Below are positions 24,201 through 33,857 of a stretch of 64,000 bases of DNA, one piece after another. The first letter of the stretch is position 1, and the number at the start of each line of letters is the position of its first letter. The stretch is from Calamus simplicifolius (Eukaryota > Streptophyta > Magnoliopsida > Arecales > Arecaceae): NCBI GenBank assembly GCA_900491605.1, contig UESW01004554.1, positions 663,787 through 727,786 on the forward strand, in the 5' to 3' direction. A program made the position numbers and the translations under genes. The notes under the pieces were generated by a model. It saw only the letters and a program-made list of their open reading frames with translations. It did no database searches and was not told the DNA's origin.

Positions 24201-27200
24201 TGTATTCATTCACAACATTTTAGAAGACAATTGACTGTCAGCTGGTAAAAATGGCATGCTATCTGATATTGGTTCACATGGCAAAGCCATATTATCTAGA
24301 ATTCTAGGTTACTAACAAGTAGCATCGTGTGAGTGTCGTTCTGCTAGTCTCAGATTTCTCACAGGTTTCTTTTCAAAGAAACATACCATTGCCAGACTGA
24401 ATTACATTGACTTCAAATGGTTATGACCTATTTCTTTGAACCATGCTTCCTCAAGTGATTTGCCAACTGATCATTCGGACTTTGCGCCTGGCCCATCTGT
24501 TATGGTTCCAACCATTTGTCACGCTACCTTCTTTTCGTCATTTTTCCATTGTCACTGGATTGGTTGTTGTTTATATCATCTTTTTATAGATTCTTTTGTG
24601 CTGTGCAGAATGGAGAGTGTAGTACCCATTATGCTATGTAGGGATAAAAATGAGTAAAGTTGGCTTGTTGGATTGGTGTGCCTACCTGATAATTAGGTTA
24701 GAATTTGGCACATCAAAATGGTTCTGCCACATAATCCTGGTCCAAAGATCCTCTGGACCAGGCCAGATCTTAATTTGACCTGGCTTTTTCTAGGTTTCCC
24801 TCATTGAACTTATTTAATTCTCCATTCCCGGTTTGCTACTAGGCCACAAAATGGATCACCCTTGGCTCATTTAAATTCTTATAAATTCTTCATATGGTTC
24901 CTACAAATTTAAAAAATGGAAGAAAATATAATGGAATGGTCTTCATCTAACACAAGTAGAAAGTTCATTGGCATCCTTTCTGAATTATGGTTTATTCCTT
25001 TTCCTTTCTGCTGGTTCATTGTTACTCTTCAATAACATGGTTGAGGTCTAATTCTCAGGTATATCTACTTTGATGACCTTATGCGATTCATGAGGGAAGA
25101 TGAAGCTCTGAAGACAATGAGCTGCTTTGAAGGAGCTCAAGAAAAACAAAGGATTAGCAGGAGGTCTCTCAAGAATTGGGTGGTAACGACACCTGTGTTT
25201 CACAAGTTCTCATTGCATTAAATTTCTTAGGACTAGGCATAGATGCTGTAAATTTTTGTTTCTGGACTGCAGATTAATGCATTCAGAGAACGCAGAGCCC
25301 TTTCTTTGACACTGAATGACACCAAAACTGCAGTGAACAAACTCCACCAAATGGCAAATGTGGTTGTGGGCATCATTGTATTTGCTCTCTGGCTTCTTAT
25401 TCTGGGCGTTGCAACTACCCATTTCTTTTATCTCATTAGTTCTCAGGTTTTATTAGCGGTATTTATTTTTGGTAACACTTTGAAGATGGTCTTTGAATCT
25501 ATTATTTTCTTGTTTGTGATGCACCCCTTTGATGTTGGTGATCGTTGTGAAGTGGAAGGAGTTCAGGTAAAAAGGCACCAAATTGATCATGTTCACTTAT
25601 GGCTTTTTTTCAATTCTTATGCATGAGTTACTGCAATTTATTTTTCTAATTTTCAGATGTTTGTTGAAGAGATGAATATATTGACAACGGTCTTTCTGAG
25701 GTATGACAACCAGAAGATAATTTATCCAAATACTGTACTAGCCACCAAATATATTGGCAATTTCTATAGAAGCCCAGATATGGGGGAGTCAATTGATTTC
25801 TGTGTTCATGTTGCAACACCAGTGGAGAAGCTCGCTGTAATGAGGGAAAGGATAATAGGGTAAGATAAGTATTATTTACTTTTCTGACCAAAAATAGATG
25901 GGTGACTGCTGGCAGACCTTCTACATAGTCTATAGCCTTATTTCGAAATCAACTTTTCACTGTTGATCATGAGTCAAGAACTTGAACACATCAGTTGTGG
26001 TGCTTGATTAAATTGATCATGATACCAATCATATTCCTCCTAAGCTTCTTTAATTCTTCCTGCTATTGCATGAATTCATTTCATCCATACTTGATGTAAT
26101 AACTTACTCCAGGTTGCCCTTCAATTGCATGAATAAGAAAAGGAATGCTATCCTCAAATAAGAACATGCTTTAGTAAAATATGCTGCAGCAAGCACCAAC
26201 CTATGATGCTAATGTTGCAATCAATCTCCAAAAGACTTTAATTAGAAATAAAACTTCGAAGAGAGAATAGGGAAAAAAGAGGAACAAAAACAGTGAAAAT
26301 CTTTACAGTGGAAAAAAGAGGAACAAAAACGTGAAATCATTTTTCAAACTAACGTACTTTCATTCATTTGAATAACAATTCATTTTTTTAACTTTTGAGT
26401 TTGGCTATATGGAAGACCCCAGGGTAGAAGGCTTGGGTGGTGTTGTTGATGATGATGATGATTCAAGTTAATATTATTTTATTATGCTTATGACCATATC
26501 CATGATATTTGCATAGAGATTTTACATTGAAGAAGTTGAAACCCTGGAAGTAATTTAGACTACTAGATCAGTAGATAGAATCCTAGCCCATAGATAGAAT
26601 CCTAGCCCTTTTTAACTGAAAACAACCTTAGCTACTGTAGTTGATCGAGAGTAGTCTTCCAAGACAAATTTGGGAAAATAAAATGATCATCATATGGCTG
26701 AAAGTTTGTTTCATGATATTTTTCTTTTTAAACTCAACTTTTAATGTTGTTTAAGTTCTTTCAAAGGAGTTGACTGTCAGCATTTCCAATTTGGCAATAT
26801 ATAGTCTTTTTGATTTCATGCTTTCTTTGATTGGCATAGAATGTATGCTATACAATATCATAGGTGTTGCCTTTACACTGAACGCATCGTTTTTGATCAT
26901 GCTCTTTTGGGCTGTTTCAACTGGGAACTTTTCACTTGACACCTTACCGTGTCTCTTTATATTATCATATGCTTCTACCACTGATAAGTTTGATTTGCTT
27001 TATATCACCTTGCATGATGAGTGTTCTCTTATGTAGCATGGTCTTTTCTTTTCAGTGGTGTCTCTACTTTCCTAATGTTTATGCATGGTATCATATGCCT
27101 TAGGCCATAACATTGCCTTTATACACTTCATGTCTGACTTGTCAGTGTTGGGAGCGCGGAATACCCCCAAGATCACGGCTATAACGTATATGAGTAATAC

Positions 27201-30200
27201 AAAAAAACTTTTACCGTTCTAATCTATGAGTATAAGATCATACCTTCAGATTTGAACCTTGGAACACTTTGATTCGATTGCTCGACCTCAACCTTTTAGC
27301 CTTCCACCGTATTCCCGAAAAAACCTTCTTTTTCTCACAAGATGGTGGGATCTCTCGGCCGACCTAGGGTTTCTTGTTTTTCTTTTTCCTCAAAAACGTT
27401 AACCCTAACAACCAACTGAGAGGGTATTTATAGGGCTACAACAGGGACCAATAGGCAAATATGAAAAGAACTTCCCACGTAATTAAATCTCCCAATCCTA
27501 CCCCGGGTTAGGATTCAATTACGTAAATTACAATTCATTCCACTAAAGAATTATAATTGTACTCCTAATCATATTCGAATTTATATTTTCGAGCCTTTAA
27601 TATTAAATACTTATTATCTCTCCACGTTAAGATTACAGATATCCACCAATTAAATTTAATTACTGACAATATAATTTAATTGGCTTTTATTATCCTTGAG
27701 ACTTATCCACTTAACTTATTTGATGTATCGGATTCAAAATCCACTTGCAAGATTTGATACAATCAAAACTTATAAGCTTTCTCAAGGGGATATCATCAAT
27801 CCAAATTAACAGGACGTGGATTCCTTCAACTATTAATATTCATCATATATATATATTATTACCCAACCCACTGAGTTTATTGACTCATATAGAATCTCAC
27901 TCTATGTGTAATCAAAGCAATAATCACTACATACACGTGTCTAGAAAGAGAATTCGGATTAAGAGCATAAGTAATCATAATATTCATGAGTTTTAAATTA
28001 TTTTATAAAGTCAGTATAAAATAATTAACTCAACTGGGTCCTGTTCAATACACACAAAGTGTACTAGCACAAATAGTTAGAATAAACCATTCCCCGTAGT
28101 CAAGACAAACCTACTAAAAATTTGTGCTACAGTTCTACGATGGTGTGTCCAATTCCATCTAAACTGTGAACAATAAACTTGTATTCTAAAAGAACCGATG
28201 ATCTAGTCTTCTGTATGTAAGCCGTACTCTACACACTAGATCAAATACTCTTTGTAAATACTAGACACATGCACATATATAGTAAATGGCACACATTGCT
28301 CAAAATAAATTCTCATTAAAATATAAAGACATAACATAAAGCATATCTTTTAGTCTATATCTCTATCAATCTTCCACTTAGACTCAAAGCAATGCTTGTA
28401 CACATCTAACTCCCATGCCCTCTACACGTCTATCAAAAACTTTTGATGTTAAACTCTTTGTAAAAGGATCTGCCAGGTTGTCCTCAGATGTAACCTTGGT
28501 CACCAGCACATCACCTCTTTGCACGATGTCACGTATCAGGTGATACTTACGCTCAATGTGTTTAGATTTTTTATGGGTCCTGGGTTCCTTCGAATTAGCA
28601 ACTGCCCCACTATTATTACAATAAAGTGTAATAGGCAATTGCACTGAAGGTATAATACTAAGATCCAAAAGAAAGTTTCTTAGCCAAACAGCCTCTTTTG
28701 CAGCCTCAGATGCAGCCACATACTCAGCTTCCATAGTAGAGTCAGCAACACAAGTTTGCTTCACACTTCTCCAACTAATTGCTCCACCACCCAAAGTGAA
28801 TACATATCCCGAGGTTGATTTCCTAGATTCATTATCTGATTGGAAGTTCAAATCTGTATATCCTATAGGCACAAGACTATCTGCTTGGTAAACTAACATA
28901 TAATCTTTAGTCCTTTTCAGGTACTTAATTATATGTTTTATTCAGTCCAATGTTCTCGCCCAGGGTTAGACTGAAATCTGCTAACCATGCCTACGGCAAA
29001 ACAGATATCAGGTCTAGTACATATCATAGCATACATTAGGCTTCCTACTGTAGAAGCATAAGGAACTGCCTTCATACTTTCTATCTCTTCAGGTGTCTTA
29101 GGATACTGATCCTTAGATAGAGAAATTTTATGCCTGAAAGGAAGAAATCCTTTCTTGGAATTATGCATACCAAAACGGGTGAGAATTTTATCGATATAAG
29201 TGGCTTGAGATAAGCATATCATCCTTTGCTTGCGATCTCGCAAAAGCTTGATCCCTAGGATGTGACTTGCTTCTCCCAAGTCCTTCACATCTACATGGAG
29301 AATTTTGACCATAATAACAGGGATTTTATTTATCTTGTTTATATTGGTTATGTTGCATACTTGATTGTTTATCCTTTTGTTTTTATGTCTATAACTAGGA
29401 GAACATGGTTAATTGGATATGTTCCATTGTATTGTTCAGGACACCAGAATGGCATTAAAAGTAGGGTATCTTATTATTTTTAAGCATTGAAATAACTTTG
29501 TGAAATTTCATCTTTCCAGTGTTACTTTTAGCTAATTTTGGAGTTTGGTTGAGGAATATGAATATTGGAATGGGTTTATGTTATGTAATATCTAAAATTA
29601 GTAACGCATGCACGCACGCATAATTATTTACTTCTGAGATATTTTGTTGGGAAAAGGCTTAGATGAGTTGAGTTCAGTATTTCTGAGATATTTTCATCTC
29701 TTATTTTTTCATTTGGCCAAGTCAAACTCTTTATTGTGTCCAAATCTACCTCTCACATCCTTGCCCATGCAATATTGCATCAAACCCTAAAACCAACCTA
29801 ATAAATTATTACTAGATCAACCTCATAATTAGAGAACTAAGGTTTATCTGTTAAAGGATCAAATCAATGCTTTGACAACTGCTACTATTGGACAACATGG
29901 CCCCATCATCTGTGTTGTTTTCATTTATTTATTTATTTATTTTTATTATTTAGCAAGTTTTTGGACTTAGTTTTCTTTTTTAATTTTACGATATTATGTC
30001 ACCTGTAGATGCTTGAAATCTTGGCTTGCCCCTCAATCTTGACATTGTTAATTGACTTTTTTTTTCCATATTGTTAATCTACAAATTTGCAGATTGCATC
30101 ATTAATTACTGTAAGTTGCCTTTGTTTACTTTTAACCACCTTCAAAAAAAAAAAATTCATACTGTTTTTGTATGTAATGTACTTTCGATATTCAATTGTA

Positions 30201-31486
30201 TTTTAGGATAATTAACTATTTTGGTTGATAGGTCATAAGATTCCTCAATTGAACATAATATCTCCTACCAGTTAAGCCTATTATTAAGTCTTGGTCTACT
30301 TTTTCATTGAAACTTTGTCTTGCTATATTTGATGTCGAAACCCATTCTATTATCTGAAATGGGAATGTTATTTTCTGGTAAGAAGTTCAATTTTGTCAGA
30401 CACAGATTGCTGGTTCTTACAATGAATTGTCTTATGGTCATAAGATAACAAATCCCATGTCTCATAAGCATGACCTCTAGTTTGAAGCCTTTTTCCGCTA
30501 TACCTGATATTGACATCCAGTCTATTATATGAACCAGAGTGGTGATTGTCTGGTAAGATGTTTGATTTTTTGTCAGACATAAATTGCTGGTTTCTGACGA
30601 TGAATTGTATTATGTTGATAGGATAACCAAAATCTCATGTCTAAATATTCTCATAAGCATGAACTGTAAAGGTCATTCCATGCAGTCTGGGTCTCTTTCA
30701 GTATGACTAGTGAATTAATAGAAACTCTCTATCCATTATTATCACTACGATCATCTTTGTTCATCTACACTGAATGTATGGTGTAATCAAATTTGCAACT
30801 AGGGGTAGAAGATGATACCATTGTTTGCAAAATATTTTTTAAAAAAGAAAGAGAATTTTCTTCACCCATAATCATTAAAGAGGATTTGCTGTAGAAGTGG
30901 TTTTGTTAAAAAGCCATGGGAAGGACTGTTTTGCATGATGAAATCTCTTTTTTTCCAATTTTATGACCTATGGGTTTATAAAAGATCAATTAGGGAAAGA
31001 GACCAAACACATCTTTTCATATAATTCACTTCTTTTAGGTCTATATAAACAAGTTTTAATGAAACCTAACAACCGAACAGCCTCAGAAATTGCTTGTTCT
31101 TGATCCTGAGATATTTCTCGGTCATGCTTCTTATCTCATGGACAAAAATTGCAAATTTTGTTTCCTGAGTCGAGTGATATTTCTACTTCAACTGTTGCAG
31201 GTACATGGAGAGCAAGAATGAACACTGGTACCCTAGTCCTATGGTGGTTCTCAGAGATGTGGATGACATGAGCAGGTTGAAAATATCGATCTGGATGAGA
31301 CAACGCATCAATTTTCAAGACATGGGGCTCAGGTGGTCCAGGAGAGAGCTGGTCCTTGAGGAGTTGATCAGAATCCTGAGAGAACTTGACATTGAGTACC
31401 GGATGTTGCCTCTTGACGTGAATGTCCGAGACATGCCTGCTGTTACCTCCACACGCGTACCGTCAAGTTGGTCAACTTTCAACTGA
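4340..31486 (+). CDS. MSL6/10-like: MscS-like mechanosensitive ion channel (plant MSL group II), five coding exons
   Basis: Coding exons are 4340-6227, 25059-25182, 25273-25566, 25657-25859 and 31201-31486, giving about 931 residues if the exon 1 frame is continuous. Plant MSL4/5/6/9/10 proteins are tension-gated channels of the plasma membrane. What shows it: a long acidic, Ser-rich cytosolic N-terminus, hydrophobic helices in exon 1 (TFLQWVSLILNVAFLACSLS, LLVFVLICGRLVSGW), conserved motifs RKRVLYFVYGVRKAVQNCLW and SSFHVSTYFDRIQEALFNQY, then the MscS core in exons 3-5 with FGNT, FVMHPFDVGDRCE and EEMNILTTVFLRYDNQKIIY. Splice phases match across every junction. Intron 1 is 18.8 kb because of an inserted retrotransposon. 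Exon 1 has a one-base frameshift near 4939, so as written the reading frame is broken. Confidence 0.9.
6385..6446. repeat. Perfect 31-bp tandem duplication across the retrotransposon junction
   Basis: Two identical 31-bp copies lie head to tail at 6385-6415 and 6416-6446. The second copy contains the 5-bp target site GTCAC (6436-6440) and the first six bases (TGATAA) of the 5' LTR. The first copy therefore also ends in LTR-like TGATAA although no LTR follows it. Confidence 0.9.
6436..6440. repeat. Left target-site duplication GTCAC of Tat element 1
   Basis: GTCAC directly precedes the 5' LTR and recurs directly after the 3' LTR at 20154-20158, as integrase-made 5-bp duplications do. Confidence 0.9.
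6590..6770 (+). repeat. Palindromic repeats in the U3 of the 5' LTR
   Basis: About seven units of 25-27 bp repeat a dyad such as CTCGGCAAACCGAG followed by CTATTCTTG-like spacers. The same block lies in the 3' LTR at about 19385-19560. Related dyads form the array at 12890-13910. Confidence 0.75.
7046..7053 (+). promoter_or_regulatory. TATA box of the 5' LTR promoter
   Basis: TATAAATA in the sequence CGCCTATAAATACCC is a good plant TATA box. The equivalent in the 3' LTR is at 19834-19841, where it could drive transcripts reading out into MSL intron 1. Confidence 0.65.
7362..7381 (+). other. Primer-binding site of Tat element 1
   Basis: GATTGGCGCTAGAGGAGGGG follows the LTR end directly. The same first bases (GATTGGC) follow the 5' LTR of element 2. 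I have not assigned the tRNA. Confidence 0.6.
7444..8960 (+). pseudogene. Tat gag remnant (element 1)
   Basis: The frame starts at 7444 with MANRKRATYDAQDQ, breaks near 7660, and resumes at about 7890-8200 with the gag core start (LPTIEPYHGSIDPDDHLSSF). Pieces of the capsid region follow in shifting frames. Near 8755-8800 is the YCRFHRDHVHDTKECW zinc-binding-like motif typical of Tat gag, followed by IEQLIRRGRLDRF. Gag forms the virus-like particle. At least three frame changes and several stops make it non-functional. Confidence 0.8.
9040..9400 (+). pseudogene. Tat aspartic protease domain (element 1)
   Basis: The 9052-9387 frame holds a retroviral-type aspartic protease: HNDALVVSMNMNGYDVHH, then the catalytic LIDSGSSVNVLY motif with an intact Asp-Ser-Gly, and a GFTGD flap-like segment. 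The frame then shifts near 9310 and the typical YNAILGR stretch continues in the next frame (about 9350). It would have cut the gag-pol polyprotein. Confidence 0.8.
9480..11000 (+). pseudogene. Tat reverse transcriptase and RNase H (element 1)
   Basis: The RT core runs from about 9709 (MPGINPDVLVHRLNVDEALR) through KDSFPLPRIDQLVD and MPFGLKNASATYQRL; a frameshift near 10210 moves it to the frame carrying the catalytic YVDDMLVKSKEA. An in-frame TAG at 10419-10421 follows IEANPQKI. The retroviral-type RNase H and its connection lie at about 10500-10990 (ESNVQMLAYYVSKLLRDAET), broken by further stops. The RT signature is clear; the enzyme cannot be made intact. Confidence 0.85.
11060..12782 (+). 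pseudogene. Tat archaeal-type RNase H and integrase (element 1)
   Basis: A second RNase H domain begins near 11080 (LHADGSSSANGSGAGLILT, FPASNNEEEYEA) and ends near 11440; this duplicate domain defines the Tat lineage. The integrase follows: the H2C2 zinc finger is split over two frames (WEVHEGICW; then RQGYYWPTMQRDANNLVRAC), then the core with GMDILDLF, TDNGR and HPQANGEAE, which supply the D, D and E catalytic positions. A TAA follows DNGR (12145-12147). The C-terminal part (FGTEAVISMEIGLPSSRV) restarts at 12379, and pol ends at 12782. Confidence 0.85.
12890..13910 (+). repeat. 62-bp tandem repeat array of short hairpins (element 1)
   Basis: About 16 units of roughly 62 bp follow the end of pol. 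Each unit has two perfect dyads: CTCGGCAGGGCCGAG (6-bp arms, 3-base loop) and CTTGGCAGCGCCAAG (6-bp arms, 3-base loop), joined by TGATCTCCGTAC and TAAAATATAATCTTTCAAGC. Some units have lost one dyad or gained a CATGACCGAGTGGTTCTC variant. Mutations often hit one arm only. The array sits in the 3' untranslated part, between pol and the antisense gene. Confidence 0.9.
13911..15772. other. Element 1 spacer between hairpin array and antisense gene
   Basis: No recognised domain lies here. An open frame of 141 codons on the minus strand (15095-14670) has no family resemblance I can name. Scattered CTTCGGCC/CCGAGC words at 15340-15620 resemble degenerate copies of the LTR palindromes. Confidence 0.5.
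15773..18852 (-). pseudogene. Antisense spliced gene of Tat element 1: gypsy-type-transposon domain plus coiled coil
   Basis: Read on the minus strand, the first exon (about 18852-18186) carries the plant 'putative gypsy type transposon' domain: GVFFYEKSLRAGLWFPLHLL, then SNSWRNLIEFISMC and LIKEWKSRFFIVEW. A clean GTAAG donor at 18185 and TTATAG acceptor at 18105 define an 82-bp intron. The next exon (18103-17463) is charged and acidic; another (17367-17060) is helical; 16993-16454 is a 180-residue heptad-rich coiled coil (LASVQGNLEKMERSYQAAAE). The last exon (16123-15773) is acidic and ends PEAELEP. Frames change near 18760, 17460 and 16440. The order matches the antisense gene of element 2. 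Function is unknown; the coiled coil suggests self-assembly. It runs antisense to the MSL gene. Confidence 0.75.
19215..19231 (+). other. Polypurine tract of Tat element 1
   Basis: AAGGAGTGGGGGGCATA directly precedes the 3' LTR. It nearly matches the tract of element 2 (GGGTGGGGGGCATC on the minus strand). Confidence 0.8.
19232..20153 (+). repeat. 3' LTR of Tat element 1
   Basis: It starts TGATGAGGGG and ends GCGGCAACA, colinear with the 5' LTR apart from many substitutions and small indels. TATAAATA lies at 19834-19841. Confidence 0.92.
20154..20158. repeat. Right target-site duplication GTCAC of Tat element 1
   Basis: It is identical to 6436-6440. Confidence 0.9.
20159..25058. other. Remainder of MSL intron 1
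   Basis: The sequence is AT-rich and non-coding. Simple tracts include TG near 22081, CT near 22845 and poly-T near 23775. Apart from the tandem duplication at 21339-21612 I see no transposon end or gene. Confidence 0.6.
21339..21612. repeat. 136-bp tandem duplication in MSL intron 1
   Basis: The block starting ATTTTGGGTGC at 21339 repeats at 21475 with a spacing of 136 bp and a modest number of substitutions (for example AATGTTCTTATGAG versus AATGCTCTTACAAG). Confidence 0.85.
25059..25182 (+). CDS. MSL6/10-like: MSL exon 2
   Basis: The exon completes the split Lys codon and encodes YIYFDDLMRFMREDEALKTM through SLKNWV, a conserved cytosolic segment before the channel core. Acceptor CTCAG, donor GTAACG. 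Confidence 0.9.
25273..25566 (+). CDS. MSL6/10-like: MSL exon 3 (MscS core helices)
   Basis: The exon encodes NAFRERRALSLTLNDTKTAV, two hydrophobic helices, and the pore-side FIFGNTLKMVFESIIFLF followed by MHPFDVGDRCEVEGVQ. It is 98 whole codons, flanked by 90-bp introns on each side. Confidence 0.93.
25657..25859 (+). CDS. MSL6/10-like: MSL exon 4 (MscS beta domain)
   Basis: The exon encodes VEEMNILTTVFLRYDNQKII and YRSPDMGESIDFCVHVATP. It ends in a Gly codon split after two bases; the donor is GTAAGA. Confidence 0.93.
27146..28368 (-). repeat. 3' LTR of the truncated copia element
   Basis: This is a 1.2-kb segment bounded by TG and CA when read on the minus strand, directly after the polypurine-like tract. 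No second copy exists in the window, so the outer border rests on the TGTTGGGA...TATCA ends only. Confidence 0.7.
27146..29300 (-). mobile_element. Truncated Ty1/copia retrotransposon: 3' LTR plus end of pol
   Basis: On the minus strand the order is the end of reverse transcriptase, RNase H, a polypurine-like tract TAAGTGGAAGAT, then one LTR (28368 to 27146) that starts TGATAGAG and ends TCCCAACA. The element stops abruptly near 29300 within the RT; the 5' LTR, gag, protease and integrase are missing. Flank GTCAG at 27141-27145 has no matching copy at the broken end. Confidence 0.85.
28384..29312 (-). pseudogene. Copia pol fragment: end of reverse transcriptase and RNase H
   Basis: The upstream part (29285-28938) has the copia RT tail: DLGEASHILGIKLLRDR, SQATYIDKILTRFGM and VGSLMYAMICTRPDICFAV. 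A frameshift near 28935 leads to RNase H (28899-28384): YTDLNFQSDNESRKSTSGYV, TMEAEYVAASEAAKEAVWLR and LADPFTKSL, ending at the normal pol terminus. The first residues at 29312-29286 are intron DNA, not pol. Confidence 0.88.
30322..30670. repeat. Degenerate 175-bp tandem duplication in MSL intron 4
   Basis: The block beginning GCTATATTTGATGTCGA (30322) recurs as GCTATACCTGATATTGAC at 30497. The copies share words such as TCTGGTAAGA, TTGTCAGACA and CATAAGCATGA and differ at many places, so this is an old duplication. Confidence 0.75.
31201..31486 (+). CDS. MSL6/10-like: MSL exon 5 and stop codon
   Basis: The exon encodes YMESKNEHWYPSPMVVLRDV through RRELVLEELIRILRELDIEY and PLDVNVRDMPAVTSTRVPSS, ending WSTFN and TGA. 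This is the typical C-terminus of MSL4-6 proteins. Confidence 0.93.
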
Positions 31487-32551
31487 TGCCGTAGACTTGG
31501 TCGCACTTCAAATCATGCGACCGAAGTAGTTGATATCTGAGGTATGATCCAAACTAGTTATGGATTACGGGAGCGGAAGAGGCGCTTGAATAGATGATGT
31601 GTTTCTCCTCTTACATGGTAGGGCTTCCGCTTTCTTGCTTTTCCTTCGTTGAATTCTCGTAGTGCACGCTTAATTACCACTAGCTGGGTAGATAAGTCTG
31701 TTTACATGGTGAGTCATTATGTATGATGAGCTTGTTATTTGTAATTCTAGCTGCAACATCACGTGTTGATGTGTTTTTGGTACTTGTGTAATCTCTCTAA
31801 CAGTAGACTCGAAATCGTAGGTACTCTTTGGTTTTACTCATTATGCATCTAGTTTATTGGGGTGTGTGTGTAACTCTTTTTCATTCTTTTCCCTCTCTGT
31901 TTTGGTGGTCCTGTATGCTTTGAATTTTTCCTTTTCCGTTGAGAGTTCCTGATCAATTTGACGTAGGAATGGGAAATAAGATTACTTGGTCCCCATTCCA
32001 TCTTCATAAACTGAATTGTTTCTCTTTTTGTTTTGTTTTGTTTTTGTTTTTTGGGGTTGGGGGGGATGTTTTGGTGGGCGGGGTAAATAGGTGGAAATAC
32101 TCTATCTTTATTATTAAGAACAATATTTCCAAGGCAGAGGAATATACAAGAGAGGGATTCGTGTAGATGGGAGTGATTGGGAAAGGAGGGTTTTCAATGA
32201 TATATTGGCCTCCTCGTGTGACCTTTTGTTCAAGGGACATCCCAAGATTCAAAAGTGTAAAGCGTTTTACAAATGGTCCCTCTCTTTGTAAAGATTTTTT
32301 TTTAAAAAAATTTGTTTCTCAACTCCATCTCAAATGAAATAGCTTAAATTTATACCCATTAGAAAAATAAATAAAAATTAAAATAAGCTAACAACTAAAT
32401 ATCATCCAAATTATATATCAAACTAACAATAATATCTTTTTTTTTTTATACCAGACATCATCATTTAAATTGCAATAATAATAAAGTGCATTGAACATGC
32501 TTATATATATATTCTTATCCTTTTTCTGCCAATGAGAGTATATATATATAT
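31487..32551. other. MSL 3' UTR and intergenic DNA
   Basis: The 3' UTR probably covers the first few hundred bases, but I cannot fix the poly(A) site. The rest is AT-rich with T- and G-rich runs (32020-32075). A short TA run at 32541-32551 abuts Tat element 2. Confidence 0.5.
32547..32551. repeat. Target-site duplication TATAT of Tat element 2 (left)
   Basis: TATAT flanks both ends (32547-32551 and 43922-43926). Because the target is a TA microsatellite, the match alone is weak evidence; the LTR ends define the border. Confidence 0.6.
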
Positions 32552-33204
32552 TGTTGCTGCTAAATCACTTGCGGAGAGCGCCAGTGGGCGGAGATCAGAT
32601 CATCGGAAGTGCAGAGGGAGCACCTTCTTTCTCCGGGAACCTGCAAAAAGTTTCGGACCGATGGTTCCGGTAGGAGGAACCTTTCGATGCTCAAGTCAGT
32701 GGTTTGTAGAACAGGAATTTTGTAATAGAGTAGTGCTTGAGAGAGAGAGAGAGAGCTCCTCATCGTTAGGGTTGGCTCTTATATACCTGTTCGGGGTTCC
32801 TCTTACCCTTCCGTCATAACAGCCGGATTTTTCTCTTATATTGAGATCAGCTTCGTAGATTAGCACTGGGTGGATAGATATGTTCCGTGGATATCGGCAA
32901 GTGTGCAATACCTGTAACTGCCCGTGATCTTGATAAAAAGTGGGCGAGTGGATCACGTTGTATAGTTTTAAGTCCGTTCAGCATCAAAATTCAGCTTCAT
33001 GATTGGAATTGTGTTAATGGCTGAGATTGGGGCTGGAATTGGAGCCGAAGCTGAGGCCGAGGCCAGGAGCCGATGCTGGAGCCGAAGCCAAGAGCCGATA
33101 CTGGAATCGAGGCCGAAGCCAAGAGCCGATCGAAATTATTATCCTTGCTTCGAAGGCTGCGCACGTTGTTATAGTGCTGCCAGGAGGGATGGTTAGCCAC
33201 ATCA
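32552..33204 (-). repeat. 3' LTR of Tat element 2 (653 bp)
   Basis: Read on the minus strand it starts TGATGTGGCTAACC and ends AGCAGCAACA. A TATATAAG box lies at 32778-32785. A GC-rich minisatellite at about 33040-33130 has fewer copies than in the other LTR. Confidence 0.92.
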
Positions 33205-33223
33205 GATGCCCCCCACCCATGAG
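33205..33223 (-). other. Polypurine tract of Tat element 2
   Basis: On the minus strand CTCATGGGTGGGGGGCATC directly precedes the 3' LTR. Confidence 0.8.
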
Positions 33224-33857
33224 ATGGGAGAGCGTGTACTCATCAGCGAAAGGGGTGTTAGTATTCGCAGTACCTTCTGGTGGCCGATCCTGTTTGTTCG
33301 GGTTGTTGGGATTGGGCAAGATTTTCCTTGGGCGTGGAACCATGGAAAGGCGGGTGCCATCATTGCGGTGAGGTCACCACTGTCCTTTCATAGGCGGTGC
33401 CCATCGCGTCCTATGCATCGAGTGGGTGCCGGAGCGATCTCCAATAGCAAACATGAGCATGGCCAACTAGAGGCAGGCGGGATGATTTGAAACATGGGTA
33501 TAAAAGAGGGTTGCCCTGGGTTCGAGCCGCTTCCACTGCTTTCGTCTTCCCTACCAACTGTCCAAGCCTGTTCATCTTCCACCACCCGAGCCCTCCATTG
33601 CTGACTTTCAACCTCCAACTTCAGGTTAGTTCTGCTCCCATAGCCTCTTCGTCTCTTTCCTGTTCGATTTCCGATTCTGGGGCCTATTCTCCCAACCATT
33701 CATAGCCTTCCCCTTCTCCCCCTCTCAATTGGTCCTCTGTGGGGGATGCTCCTTTGGAAGAGCAGCGGCCCACGGGGCAGCCTTGCACCAGAAATCGCCC
33801 CCCGGCGGTCGGGCTCATGCTTAGCGCCGTCCGGCGACCGCCGGCCCTTCTTCCCTT
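33224..33857. other. Spacer between 3' LTR and antisense gene of element 2
   Basis: This segment may hold the promoter and leader of the plus-strand antisense gene. Several open frames cross it, but none has a recognised domain. Confidence 0.4.

Larger units (their letters stand above)
6228..25058 (+). other. MSL intron 1 (18.8 kb)
   Basis: The intron runs from a GTAAGT donor to a TTCTCAG acceptor. It contains the full-length Tat element 6441-20153 in the same orientation as the gene. Without the element it would be about 5.1 kb. The rest (20159-25058) is AT-rich, has a 136-bp tandem duplication and short TG, CT and poly-T runs, and shows no further gene. Confidence 0.85.
25860..31200 (+). 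other. MSL intron 4 (5.3 kb)
   Basis: The intron runs from GTAAGA to GTTGCAG. It carries a truncated copia element on the opposite strand (27146 to about 29300) and a degenerate tandem duplication (30322-30670). Its other sequence is AT-rich with no gene. Confidence 0.85.

Noticed and set aside
33027..33371. Open frames in the LTR of Tat element 2 (also 43648-43913)
   Set aside because: They read through the 31-bp minisatellite and end soon after; no domain.
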